From: Sinorhizobium garamanticum
GTDB taxonomy: Bacteria; Pseudomonadota; Alphaproteobacteria; Rhizobiales; Rhizobiaceae
Direction of reading: 5' to 3'
Length of the DNA stretch: 64,000 nt
NCBI RefSeq assembly: GCF_029892065.1
Contig: NZ_CP120373.1
Location: 2,549,001-2,613,000, forward strand
A model generated the notes under the pieces. It saw only the letters and a list, made by a program, of their open reading frames with translations. It was not told where the DNA came from and searched no databases. The translations under genes and the position numbers were made by a program. Shown here in pieces: positions 36,855-45,082 of the stretch (within the stretch, counting starts at the first letter, position 1; the number at the start of each line of letters is the position of its first letter).

Positions 36855-37439
36855 ATGACCATGGCAGCTGCTTCCTCCACCCGCGACCGTATCGTTTCTG
36901 CCGCAGCCAAGCTTTTCTATGCGGAGGGCATACGCGCCGTCAGCGTCGACGCAGTGGCGGAAGCGGCCGGCGTCACGAAGCGCACGCTCTACTATCATTT
37001 CGACAGCAAGGACGATCTGATCGCCGCCTATCTCGATGGCCGCGACCAGCCGAACCTCAAGCTCTTCCAGAAATGGTTTGCCGAGACGGAGGGCGATGTG
37101 ACGGCGAAGGTGGAGGGCATCTTTCGCAATCTCGCCCGCGCCGCCCGACACCCGAAATGGAAGGGCTGCGGCTTTCTGCGCACGTCCGCCGAACTCGCGA
37201 ATATGCCGGGGCATCCTGCGATGCGCATCGGGGCAGCGCATAAGAAGAAATTCGAGAACTGGCTACGGCAGAGCCTCGAAGAGGAGGGGATCGATGGCGC
37301 AGACGTGCTTGTGCGTCAGGTTCGGCTGCTCCTCGACGGAAGCTTCGCCGTCGTTTTGCTCCATCGTGATCCGAGCTATATGGAGACGGCGGGAATGGCG
37401 GCGGCATCGCTGATCAGAAGCGCGCTGTCCAACCGGTGA
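36855..37439 (+). CDS. TetR-family transcriptional regulator
   Basis: A 194-residue repressor with RIVSAAAKLFYAEGIRAVSVDAV, then EAAGVTKRTLYYHFDSKDDLIAAYL and a helical ligand domain. A start three codons later (MAAASS) is also possible. The operator-like palindrome abuts the start. It diverges from the crotonase gene and is 27 bases from a glyoxalase-family gene downstream, so it may control both. Confidence 0.9.
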   Translation: MTMAAASSTRDRIVSAAAKLFYAEGIRAVSVDAVAEAAGVTKRTLYYHFDSKDDLIAAYLDGRDQPNLKLFQKWFAETEGDVTAKVEGIFRNLARAARHPKWKGCGFLRTSAELANMPGHPAMRIGAAHKKKFENWLRQSLEEEGIDGADVLVRQVRLLLDGSFAVVLLHRDPSYMETAGMAAASLIRSALSNR

Positions 37440-37466
37440 CGAAATGCTGGCCAAATGGAGGAGAGC

Positions 37467-37847
37467 ATGACAGTCCGACGCATCGTGCCCAATCTTCAGA
37501 CGTCCGATCCGCCGCGTGCGCGCGCCTTTTATGCCGACCTGCTCGGCCTCGAGGTGGTGATGGATCACGGCTGGATCCTTACCTTCGCGGCGAAGGGAGG
37601 CTCAGCTATGCCCCAGGTGAGCTTCGCCATCGAGGGTGGATCGGGAACGCCGGTACCGGCGCTCTCGATCGAAGTGGATGACGTAGATGAGATCTATCGA
37701 CGCGCGAAGCACGCCGGTACGGAAATCGTCTACGATATCACTGATGAGCCTTGGGGCGTGCGCCGATTCTTTCTACGCGACCCGTTCGGCAACATCGTCA
37801 ATATCCTGTCGCATTCAGCGGAGCTCAAATCGCGCCCGCCTGGATAA
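37467..37847 (+). CDS. VOC (glyoxalase/bleomycin resistance) family protein
   Basis: A 126-residue vicinal-oxygen-chelate fold protein: TVRRIVPNLQTSDPPRARAFYADLLGLEVV, followed by the second repeat ending WGVRRFFLRDPFGNIVNILSH. GGAGGAGAG precedes ATG 37467, four codons inside the longest frame. Metal ligands are partly consistent with the family. It is likely in one transcript with the TetR gene upstream. Substrate unknown. Confidence 0.88.
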   Translation: MTVRRIVPNLQTSDPPRARAFYADLLGLEVVMDHGWILTFAAKGGSAMPQVSFAIEGGSGTPVPALSIEVDDVDEIYRRAKHAGTEIVYDITDEPWGVRRFFLRDPFGNIVNILSHSAELKSRPPG

Positions 37848-37852
37848 AGCGC

Positions 37853-39136
37853 TCACACGGTCGTCAATGCATTCGCGACGTCTGCGACGAGATCGTCCGG
37901 ATGCTCGATGCCGATCGACAGGCGAATCGTGGATTCTAGTACGCCGATCCGCTGGCGCACCTCGATCGGCACGCCCGAATGCGTCATCGCGGCCGGATGG
38001 CTCGCAAGCGACTCCGTGCCGCCGAGGCTGACGGCCAGCTTGAAGATCTGCAGCGCGTTCAGGAAGCGGAAGGCGGCGTCCTGCCCGCCGGCGATGTCGA
38101 AGGAGAAGGTCGAACCGGCGCCGGTCGACTGGGCGGCGAAAACGCGCCCAACGGGTGAGGCCTCGTCGTGGAAGGGGAGGTAATGGATCCGTTCAACCTT
38201 CGGATGGTCACGCAGGAACTCGGCGACGATGCGGGCATTCTCGTTCGCCTTGTGCATGCGGACGGCCAGCGTTTCCAGCGAGCGGCCGAGCATCCAGCAG
38301 GAGTGCGGATCAAGCTGTGTGCCGATCGCACCGCGCAGCGCCTTGATCTGCTTTATGATCACCTTCGGGCCAAGCACCGCACCGGCGATAAGGTCGGAAT
38401 GGCCCCCGATATATTTGGTCAGCGAATAAAGGGAGACGTCGGCGCCGTGGTCGATCGGATGCTGGAAGACCGGGCCGAGCAGCGTGTTATCGCAAACGAC
38501 GATCGGACGGTGCCCCTGTCTTTCGCCGATCATGTCGGCAACGCGGCGTATTAAGGCGATATCGACGAGGCTATTGGTCGGGTTGGCGGGCGTCTCGATG
38601 AGGATGACGGCGACGCGTCCCTTTGTCATCGCCTCTTCCGCCGCTTTCCTGACGGCCGCGTCGTCGACCCCGTCGGCGAAACCGACTGCCGAGACGTTGA
38701 GATTGAGGAAGGTTTTGGCGAGCAGCGTTTCGGTGCCGCCGTAAAGTGGTTGCGAATGCAGGATGGAGTCTCCCGGGCGCACGAAGGCGAGCAGCGTCGT
38801 CGCGATTGCCGCCATGCCGGAGGAAAAGACGGCGCCGCTTTCGGCCCGCTCAAAGACAGTCAGCCGGTCCTCGACGATTTCGCTGTTCGGATGGTTGAAG
38901 CGCGAATAGACGAGCCCAGCCCCAACGCCCGCCGGCGGTTCGCGCCGCCCCGAAACGAAGTCGAAGAAGTCGCGGCCTTCCTCGGCCGAGCGGAAAACGA
39001 AAGTCGAAGTCAGGAAGACTGGCGGCTTGACCGCGCCCTCCGAAAGTTCCGGATCGTAACCATAATTCAGCATGAGGGTTTCAGGGTGCAGCTTGTGGTT
39101 GCCGATGTGGGTCTTGGAAGGATGGGGCGCGGTCAT
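37853..39136 (-). CDS. cystathionine gamma-synthase / methionine gamma-lyase family PLP enzyme
   Basis: A 427-residue Cys/Met-metabolism PLP enzyme. It has [65 protein letters not shown] and the PLP-lysine in [15 protein letters not shown]. The divergent Lrp-family regulator recalls the mdeR-mdeA pair, which favours a lyase (methionine gamma-lyase-like) role, but gamma-synthase is equally compatible by sequence. A RIME-like repeat lies between the two. Confidence 0.88.
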   Translation of the reverse strand: MTAPHPSKTHIGNHKLHPETLMLNYGYDPELSEGAVKPPVFLTSTFVFRSAEEGRDFFDFVSGRREPPAGVGAGLVYSRFNHPNSEIVEDRLTVFERAESGAVFSSGMAAIATTLLAFVRPGDSILHSQPLYGGTETLLAKTFLNLNVSAVGFADGVDDAAVRKAAEEAMTKGRVAVILIETPANPTNSLVDIALIRRVADMIGERQGHRPIVVCDNTLLGPVFQHPIDHGADVSLYSLTKYIGGHSDLIAGAVLGPKVIIKQIKALRGAIGTQLDPHSCWMLGRSLETLAVRMHKANENARIVAEFLRDHPKVERIHYLPFHDEASPVGRVFAAQSTGAGSTFSFDIAGGQDAAFRFLNALQIFKLAVSLGGTESLASHPAAMTHSGVPIEVRQRIGVLESTIRLSIGIEHPDDLVADVANALTTV

Positions 39137-39166
39137 GGCTTCTCTCCTCGAACGAAACGGACTCGA

Positions 39167-39268
39167 CTACAGCGCCGCGCGTCTGTCAGACGCGCAAAGG
39201 ACGCTGTAGCACTTTGAACTGCTGCATGTTTTGTCCTTAAATCGACTACGATCTGAGGAAACATGCAG
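39167..39268 (-). repeat. RIME-like palindromic intergenic repeat, copy 3
   Basis: Inverted relative to copy 1: CTACAGCGCCGCGCGTCTGT...CGCGCAAAGGACGCTGTAG, then CTGCATGTTTTGTCCTTAAATCG to GGAAACATGCAG. Confidence 0.75.
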
Positions 39269-39363
39269 TAACAGCCAAATTATATCAGACGCTTGGACGG
39301 ATCCTTGCTATTTGCGATCACTTCGCTTTGATGGGCGCAAATATTTGCCGGAACCGAAGAGAT

Positions 39364-39822
39364 ATGACGCAGAAAATTGCCGATGAAATGGATCGCCGGA
39401 TTTTGAAGGAATTGCTGGCCGACGCCAGGATCACCAACAACGAACTCGCCGAGCGGGTCGGGCTGTCGGCATCGCCCTGCCTCAGGCGTCTGCGGCGGCT
39501 GGAGGAAAGCGGCGTCATCCGCGGTTACACAGCGCTCGTCGACCCGGCGATCGAAGGCTGGACGATGACGGCGATCGCGACCGTTCGGCTCAGCCGCCAG
39601 CACGAGGACGAAATCGTGATGTTCGAGGAGGCGATCCGCGGCTGGGACGAGGTGCTTGAATGCCACCTCGTCACCGGCTCACGCGATTATGTGCTGAAAG
39701 TCATGAGTGCCGGGCTCGAACAGTATGAGCGCTTCATCAAGGAAAAGATCGCCCGGCTGAAATGCGTCGCCTCGATCGAGACGAGTTTTGTGATGAACAC
39801 GATCAAGGAGCGGCGCATTTAG
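39364..39822 (+). CDS. Lrp/AsnC-family transcriptional regulator
   Basis: A 152-residue leucine-responsive-type regulator with an N-terminal helix-turn-helix (RILKELLADARITNNELAERVGLSASPCLRRL) and a C-terminal RAM ligand domain (EDEIVMFEEAIRGWDEVLECHLVTGSRDYVLKV). GAAGAGAT precedes ATG 39364. It diverges from the PLP enzyme gene and is the probable activator or repressor of it. Confidence 0.92.
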   Translation: MTQKIADEMDRRILKELLADARITNNELAERVGLSASPCLRRLRRLEESGVIRGYTALVDPAIEGWTMTAIATVRLSRQHEDEIVMFEEAIRGWDEVLECHLVTGSRDYVLKVMSAGLEQYERFIKEKIARLKCVASIETSFVMNTIKERRI

Positions 39823-39939
39823 GCTGCATCGCGCTGGCCGCAACAATTGACTGCGAGAGAGTGCGAGGCGACATTGCTCCCTGCGCGTATCGCTCGCGCC
39901 GGACATTCCGGTGATAGTGCCTCTAGAGTGGAGGGCCGC

Positions 39940-41625
39940 ATGGAACACCTTCTACGGACGGACATGTCGAGGCCGCGGCCCTCAAGCGATCCTGCAAGCT
40001 TCTGGGATTCGTTTTCTGCGACCGGGCTGCTCGTCGGCGTGCTGTTCTTCGCCGTTTCGCTGACGCCGAGCCTCATTCCGCGGCCCTACCTGATCCAGGG
40101 AGCGATATCCGGCTTCTCGCTCGCTGCCGGTTATGCGATCGGCGTGTTCCTGCGCTGGCTCTGGTCCTTCTTCGAACTTCCAGACGCGTCTCCGCGACGC
40201 CAACGCACACTGAAAATCGTGGCGGGGCTGGTCTGCGGCGCGGCAGTCGCGGTGTTCCTGTGGCAGACCGCGGGATGGCAGAACACCGTCCGAAACATCA
40301 TGGGGCTCGAACCGATCGAATCAGCGGAACCCCTGAAGCTCGGTCTCATCGCCGCGTCGGTCTTCGTTGTGCTCGTCTTTCTGGCGCGGCTGTTCCGGCT
40401 GACATTCCATTTTCTCTCGCGCATGCTGGAGCGCCTTGTGACCCGCCCCATCGCGAGGGCGATCGGCGGGCTTGCGGCGATCGCACTCTTCTGGTCCGTG
40501 GCCGATGGCTTGATCTTCAAGTTCGCATTGCGTGCCGCCGATAGTTCGTTCCAGACGCTCGATGCCTATATCGATGCCGAGGTCCCACCACCGTCGGATC
40601 CGACGAAGACGGGCAGCGCCGCATCGCTGGTCAACTGGGATGAGCTTGGGCGGCAGGGCCGGCAGTTTATCGCCTCCGGCCCGACGGCTGCCGAAATCGG
40701 TGCCTTCTCCGGCGGTCAGGCGAAGGCCCCCGTAAGGGTCTATGTGGGGCTGAATTCTGCCGAGACCGCGAGAGAGCGGGCGAAACTCGCCCTCGAAGAG
40801 CTAAAGCGCGCCGGCGGTTTCGAACGCAAGTCGCTGATCGTCGTCGTTCCAACTGGCACGGGCTGGATCGATCCGGCAGCACTCGATACCGTCGAATACC
40901 TGTTGCACGGCGATGTCGCGAGCATCGCGGTGCAATATTCCTATCTCACAAGCTGGCTGTCGCTGCTGGTGGAGCCGGGTTACGGCGCCGACGCCGCCAA
41001 TGCGCTGTTCGACGAGGTGTATGGCTACTGGAGGACGCTGCCGAAGGATAGCCGTCCGAGGCTCTATCTCCATGGCTTGAGTCTTGGGGCGATGAACTCG
41101 CAAGGCTCGGTCGATCTCTTCGACGTCGTGAGCGATCCTTTCCAAGGCGCGCTCTGGAGCGGACCGCCCTTTCCGAGCGGGTTGTGGCAGTCGGTGACGG
41201 CGGATCGCGATCCTGCGTCCCCGGCCTGGCTGCCGCGCTACCGGGACAGTTCGATCATCCGCTTCACGAACCAGCAGAATGCGCTCGATGTTCCGGGCGC
41301 GCGCTGGGGCGCGATGCGGATCGTCTATCTGCAATATGCGAGCGATCCGGTGACTTTTTTCGATCCCCATTCCTTCTACCGCGAGCCGCAATGGATGGAG
41401 GCGCCGCGGGGGCCGGATGTCTCGCCGGCGCTAAGCTGGTTTCCGGTCGTCACCGGGCTGCAGCTTCTTGCCGACATGGCTTTGGCGACGACGTCGCCAA
41501 TGGGTTACGGCCATGTCTATGCGCCGGAGCACTATATCGATGCCTGGATGGCGGTGGTCGATCCGCCGGCGGTCACGCCAGAGGACGTCACGCGGTTGAA
41601 AACGCATTTCAAGGGCAAGTTCTGA
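39940..41625 (+). CDS. alpha/beta-hydrolase family membrane protein (PF10081/PF15420 type)
   Basis: A 561-residue protein with about five N-terminal membrane helices (SATGLLVGVLFFAVSLTPSL, ISGFSLAAGYAIGVFLRWL, IVAGLVCGAAVAVFLWQTA) followed by a C-terminal hydrolase-like domain: RVYVGLNSAETARERA, SLIVVVPTGTGWIDPAAL, and RLYLHGLSLGAMNSQG (nucleophile-elbow G-L-S-L-G). GGAGGG precedes ATG 39940; a later ATG at 39964 is possible. The family is known as an 'alpha/beta hydrolase family 9' type; substrate unknown. Confidence 0.85.
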   Translation: MEHLLRTDMSRPRPSSDPASFWDSFSATGLLVGVLFFAVSLTPSLIPRPYLIQGAISGFSLAAGYAIGVFLRWLWSFFELPDASPRRQRTLKIVAGLVCGAAVAVFLWQTAGWQNTVRNIMGLEPIESAEPLKLGLIAASVFVVLVFLARLFRLTFHFLSRMLERLVTRPIARAIGGLAAIALFWSVADGLIFKFALRAADSSFQTLDAYIDAEVPPPSDPTKTGSAASLVNWDELGRQGRQFIASGPTAAEIGAFSGGQAKAPVRVYVGLNSAETARERAKLALEELKRAGGFERKSLIVVVPTGTGWIDPAALDTVEYLLHGDVASIAVQYSYLTSWLSLLVEPGYGADAANALFDEVYGYWRTLPKDSRPRLYLHGLSLGAMNSQGSVDLFDVVSDPFQGALWSGPPFPSGLWQSVTADRDPASPAWLPRYRDSSIIRFTNQQNALDVPGARWGAMRIVYLQYASDPVTFFDPHSFYREPQWMEAPRGPDVSPALSWFPVVTGLQLLADMALATTSPMGYGHVYAPEHYIDAWMAVVDPPAVTPEDVTRLKTHFKGKF

Positions 41626-41644
41626 CGATATGCCTTCGTATTGC

Positions 41645-42508
41645 CTATACCTGCGCCTGCATTGACGAGACTAGCAACTCCATCGCCCCAATGATCTTGC
41701 GGTGTTGGTGCGCGTGGCGCGTGCGGAGGCTGGTCGCCGCGTAGACGGCCTGCGGGATGACGGGCGCGTCGGCGACCGTTGCGGCGACGCCATCTTCGGA
41801 AAGTCGCTCGGCGGTGGCCTTTGTCACATAGGCCGCCCCGCCGAGGGCGCGAAGCAAGCCGGTGATCGCCATGTTCTGGCCGGCGGCGAGCGGTGCGGCG
41901 GAGAGATGCGGCAGGGCGAGACGATGGGCGCGGTCGAAGACCGGCGAATAGCTGGAGCGGATATATGTCTCCGGCTTAACGCCGGCTATGTCGCGGGCTT
42001 GTGTGCTGACCAGTATGTAATGCAGTTCGCCGATCCGTTCGTAGTGAAGATCGGGCAGATAGTGGGGCGTGTATAGGATCGCCAGGTCAAGCTCCCCGGC
42101 CGCGAGATCGCGATTCATCTGGTTGGAATAATCCGCCTCCATGTAAATCTCGGTCTGCGGCAACTCGCGGCGGATGGCGGCCAGCCAGTTGCCGGCAAGG
42201 GTCTCGGCGAGATCGTGCTGGATCCCAAGCCGCATCGAGCGTTCGAAGGCGCCGGCACTCGCGACCGCGCGCGTCGCTTCGTGCCATTGATTTTGAAGCG
42301 CTTTCGCGTAGTCGAGAAAGCGCAGGCCTGAAGCGGTCGGCACCGTGCCGCCCTTGCTGCGGGTGAAGAGCTTGCGGTTGAACTGCGCCTCCAGCGCCTT
42401 CACACGATGAGAAACGGTCGACTGTGTGATGTTCAGCCGCTCGGCCGTGCGGTTGAAGCTCCGCGTTTCCATCAGGTCTAGAAATGTCTCAATCAGTTCA
42501 ACTTGCAT
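41645..42508 (-). CDS. LysR-family transcriptional regulator
   Basis: A 287-residue regulator with helix-turn-helix RSFNRTAERLNITQSTVSHRVKALEAQFNRKLF and a C-terminal effector domain. It diverges from the DMGDH-like/MttB operon and is the likely regulator of it. A palindrome in the shared region (42546-42560) fits the LysR T-N11-A pattern. Confidence 0.92.
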   Translation of the reverse strand: MQVELIETFLDLMETRSFNRTAERLNITQSTVSHRVKALEAQFNRKLFTRSKGGTVPTASGLRFLDYAKALQNQWHEATRAVASAGAFERSMRLGIQHDLAETLAGNWLAAIRRELPQTEIYMEADYSNQMNRDLAAGELDLAILYTPHYLPDLHYERIGELHYILVSTQARDIAGVKPETYIRSSYSPVFDRAHRLALPHLSAAPLAAGQNMAITGLLRALGGAAYVTKATAERLSEDGVAATVADAPVIPQAVYAATSLRTRHAHQHRKIIGAMELLVSSMQAQV

Positions 42509-42545
42509 CTTTGCTACACGCCGCCTCCAAAACGCGGTAAGCCTA

Positions 42546-42560
42546 ATCGAAGTTTTCGAT
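42546..42560. promoter_or_regulatory. operator of the LysR gene at 41645 (ATCGAA-GTT-TTCGAT)
   Basis: Perfect six-base arms with a three-base centre, lying 38 bases upstream of lysR and 75 bases upstream of the flavoprotein operon. Confidence 0.55.
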
Positions 42561-42634
42561 CAATAAAACCTCGTTCCGCTGCTTGATGGCCTTACGTTCC
42601 TCGTCAAATATCCCCTCAAAAGAGGGAACTGCGC

Positions 42635-45082
42635 ATGTCGAATTTGCCATCTCACGCGCGTGTCGTGATCATCGGCGGGGGAGCTGTTGGCGCCTCCTCG
42701 CTCTATCATCTTGCCAAGGCCGGCTGGACCGATTGCGTACTTCTGGAAAAGAACGAATTGACGGCGGGCTCGACCTGGCATGCGGCCGGCAATGTGCCGA
42801 CTTTCTCCTCGTCCTGGTCGATCATGAACATGCAGCGCTACTCGGCCTCGCTCTATCGCGAACTGGGGGCGCTGGTCGACTACCCGATGAACTATCACAT
42901 CACCGGATCGATCCGCCTCGGCCATTCGAAGGAGCGCCTGCAGGAATTCAAGCGCGTCGTCGGCATGGGGCGCTACCAGGGCATGGACCTCGACATCCTG
43001 ACTCCGGACGAGATGCGCAGCCGCTACCCCTTCCTCGAAACCCACGAACTGACCGGCGCGCTCTACGACCCCTATGACGGCGATATCGACCCGGCGCAGC
43101 TCACCCAGGCGCTCGCCAAGGGCGCGCGCGACTTGGGCGCGAAGATCATACGCTTCTGTCCCGTCACCGGGGCACGACGCGAAAACGATGAATGGGTGAT
43201 CTCCACGCCGCAGGGCGAAATCCGCTGCGAATATGTCGTCAACGCCGCCGGCTACTACGCTCGCGAAGTCGGCAAGATGTTCGGCCGCGACGTGCCGATG
43301 ATGGTGATGAGCCATCAATATATTCTCTTCGACGAGATCCCGGAGCTCGCCGCCTGGTCGAAGGAGGCGGGACACAAGCTGCCACTGCTCCGCGATGTCG
43401 ATTCCTCCTATTATCTCCGGCAGGAGAAATACGGCATGAATCTCGGCCCCTATGAGCGCAATTGCCGCGCTCATTGGGTAACGCCTGATGATCCGATGCC
43501 GGAGGACTTCTCCTTCCAGCTCTTCCCCGACGATCTGGAAAGATTGGAATGGTATCTGAACGATGCGGTCGAGCGTGTGCCGATCCTCGGCACGGCCGGT
43601 CTTTCGCGCGTGATCAACGGCCCGATCCCTTATGCGCCCGACGGCAACCCGCTGATCGGGCCGATGCCCGGCGTGCCGAACGCCTTCGAGGCCTGCGTGT
43701 TCACCTTCGGCATCTGCCAGGCCGGCGGCGCCGGCAAGGTGCTCGCCGAATGGGTGACCGAAGGCCAGACGGAATGGGACATGTGGTCCTGTGATCCGCG
43801 CCGCTACACCGACTATACCGACCAGGACTATTGCATCGCCAAGGGCATGGAAATCTACGGCCACGAATATGCGATGCATTTTCCGAAACAATACTGGCCG
43901 GCCGGCCGCGGCAAAAAACTCTCGCCGATCCACGACCGTATCGCTGCGCTCGGCGCGCAGTTCAAGCCTTATAACGGCTGGGAGCGTGCCATGTGGTACG
44001 CGAAGCCCGGCGACGACACGTCCGAGCAAGCGACGCAGACCTGGGGTCGCGAAGGGCCGTGGGCAAAACGCATCGAGGAGGAATGCCTGGCTGTGCGCGA
44101 CGCCGCCGGCATCCTCGACCTGCCGGGCTTCTCGCGCTTCCGCATCAAGGGCGAGGGGGCACGGCAGTGGCTGACCTGGCTCATCACCGGCCGCGTGCCG
44201 AAGCCAGGACGCATCGGGCTTGCCTATTTCGCTGACGACAAGGGGCGCATCGTCACCGAAATGTCGGTGATGGCGATCGAGGAGGACTTCTTCTTCCTGA
44301 TCACGGCGGCGACGGCGCAATGGCATGATTTCGAATGGCTGCAGAAGCACCGCCCGGTCGACGCGGCCTTCACGCTTGAGGACGTGACGGCGAATTTTTC
44401 CTGCCAGATTCTGACCGGGCCGAAGTCGCGTGCGATCCTGGCAGAAGTCTCGGAGGCCGACCTTTCGAAAGGCTGGCTCACCCATCAGACGGCGCAAATC
44501 GCCGGCCGTTACTGCCAGCTCGTGCGTGTCTCCTTTGCCGGCGAGCTCGGCTGGGAAATCCACACGAAGGTGGGCGACACGGCGGCGATCTTCGATACGG
44601 TGTGGGCGGCCGGCCAGAAACACGGCCTCAAACCCTTCGGCATGGAGGCGCTCGACAGTCTGCGGATTGAGAAGGGCTACCGCGCCTGGAAGGGTGATTT
44701 GTCTACCGACTACACGGTCCTGCAGGGCGGGCTGGAGCGCTTCGTGGATTGGTCGAAGCCGGCCTTCAAGGGCAAGGCGGCGCTGGAACGCGAGAAGCAG
44801 CAGGGTGCCAGCAAGCGCTTCGTCACCCTGACGGTCGAGGCCGGCGAATGCGACGCGCCTTACATGTCGACGCTCTGGTCGAACGGCGAGGTCGTCGGCG
44901 AAACGACCTCCGGAAACTGGGGCTATCGCGTCGGCAAGTCGATCGCGCTCGGCATGCTGCGCGCGGATCTTGCCGTGCCTGGTCAGGAAATCGAGGTCGA
45001 GATTTTCGGCGACCGCTTCAAGGCGGTCGTTCAGCCGGACCAGCCGCTCTGGGATCCCTCGAATGAAAGACTGAGAGCATGA
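42635..45082 (+). CDS. dimethylglycine/sarcosine dehydrogenase-like flavoprotein, first of a tandem pair
   Basis: An 815-residue DMGDH-like fusion. The N-terminal FAD-binding DAO domain has VVIIGGGAVGASSLYHLAKAGW and GSTWHAAG, where the His is the site of covalent FAD in DMGDH relatives. A C-terminal GcvT/aminomethyl-transferase region follows (FAGELGWEIHTKVGDT, GMEALDSLRIEKGYRAW), which would pass a C1 unit to tetrahydrofolate. GAGGGA precedes ATG 42635. Its stop overlaps the start of the second copy (ATGA). Substrate may be dimethylglycine, sarcosine or a related N-methyl compound. Confidence 0.9.
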   Translation: MSNLPSHARVVIIGGGAVGASSLYHLAKAGWTDCVLLEKNELTAGSTWHAAGNVPTFSSSWSIMNMQRYSASLYRELGALVDYPMNYHITGSIRLGHSKERLQEFKRVVGMGRYQGMDLDILTPDEMRSRYPFLETHELTGALYDPYDGDIDPAQLTQALAKGARDLGAKIIRFCPVTGARRENDEWVISTPQGEIRCEYVVNAAGYYAREVGKMFGRDVPMMVMSHQYILFDEIPELAAWSKEAGHKLPLLRDVDSSYYLRQEKYGMNLGPYERNCRAHWVTPDDPMPEDFSFQLFPDDLERLEWYLNDAVERVPILGTAGLSRVINGPIPYAPDGNPLIGPMPGVPNAFEACVFTFGICQAGGAGKVLAEWVTEGQTEWDMWSCDPRRYTDYTDQDYCIAKGMEIYGHEYAMHFPKQYWPAGRGKKLSPIHDRIAALGAQFKPYNGWERAMWYAKPGDDTSEQATQTWGREGPWAKRIEEECLAVRDAAGILDLPGFSRFRIKGEGARQWLTWLITGRVPKPGRIGLAYFADDKGRIVTEMSVMAIEEDFFFLITAATAQWHDFEWLQKHRPVDAAFTLEDVTANFSCQILTGPKSRAILAEVSEADLSKGWLTHQTAQIAGRYCQLVRVSFAGELGWEIHTKVGDTAAIFDTVWAAGQKHGLKPFGMEALDSLRIEKGYRAWKGDLSTDYTVLQGGLERFVDWSKPAFKGKAALEREKQQGASKRFVTLTVEAGECDAPYMSTLWSNGEVVGETTSGNWGYRVGKSIALGMLRADLAVPGQEIEVEIFGDRFKAVVQPDQPLWDPSNERLRA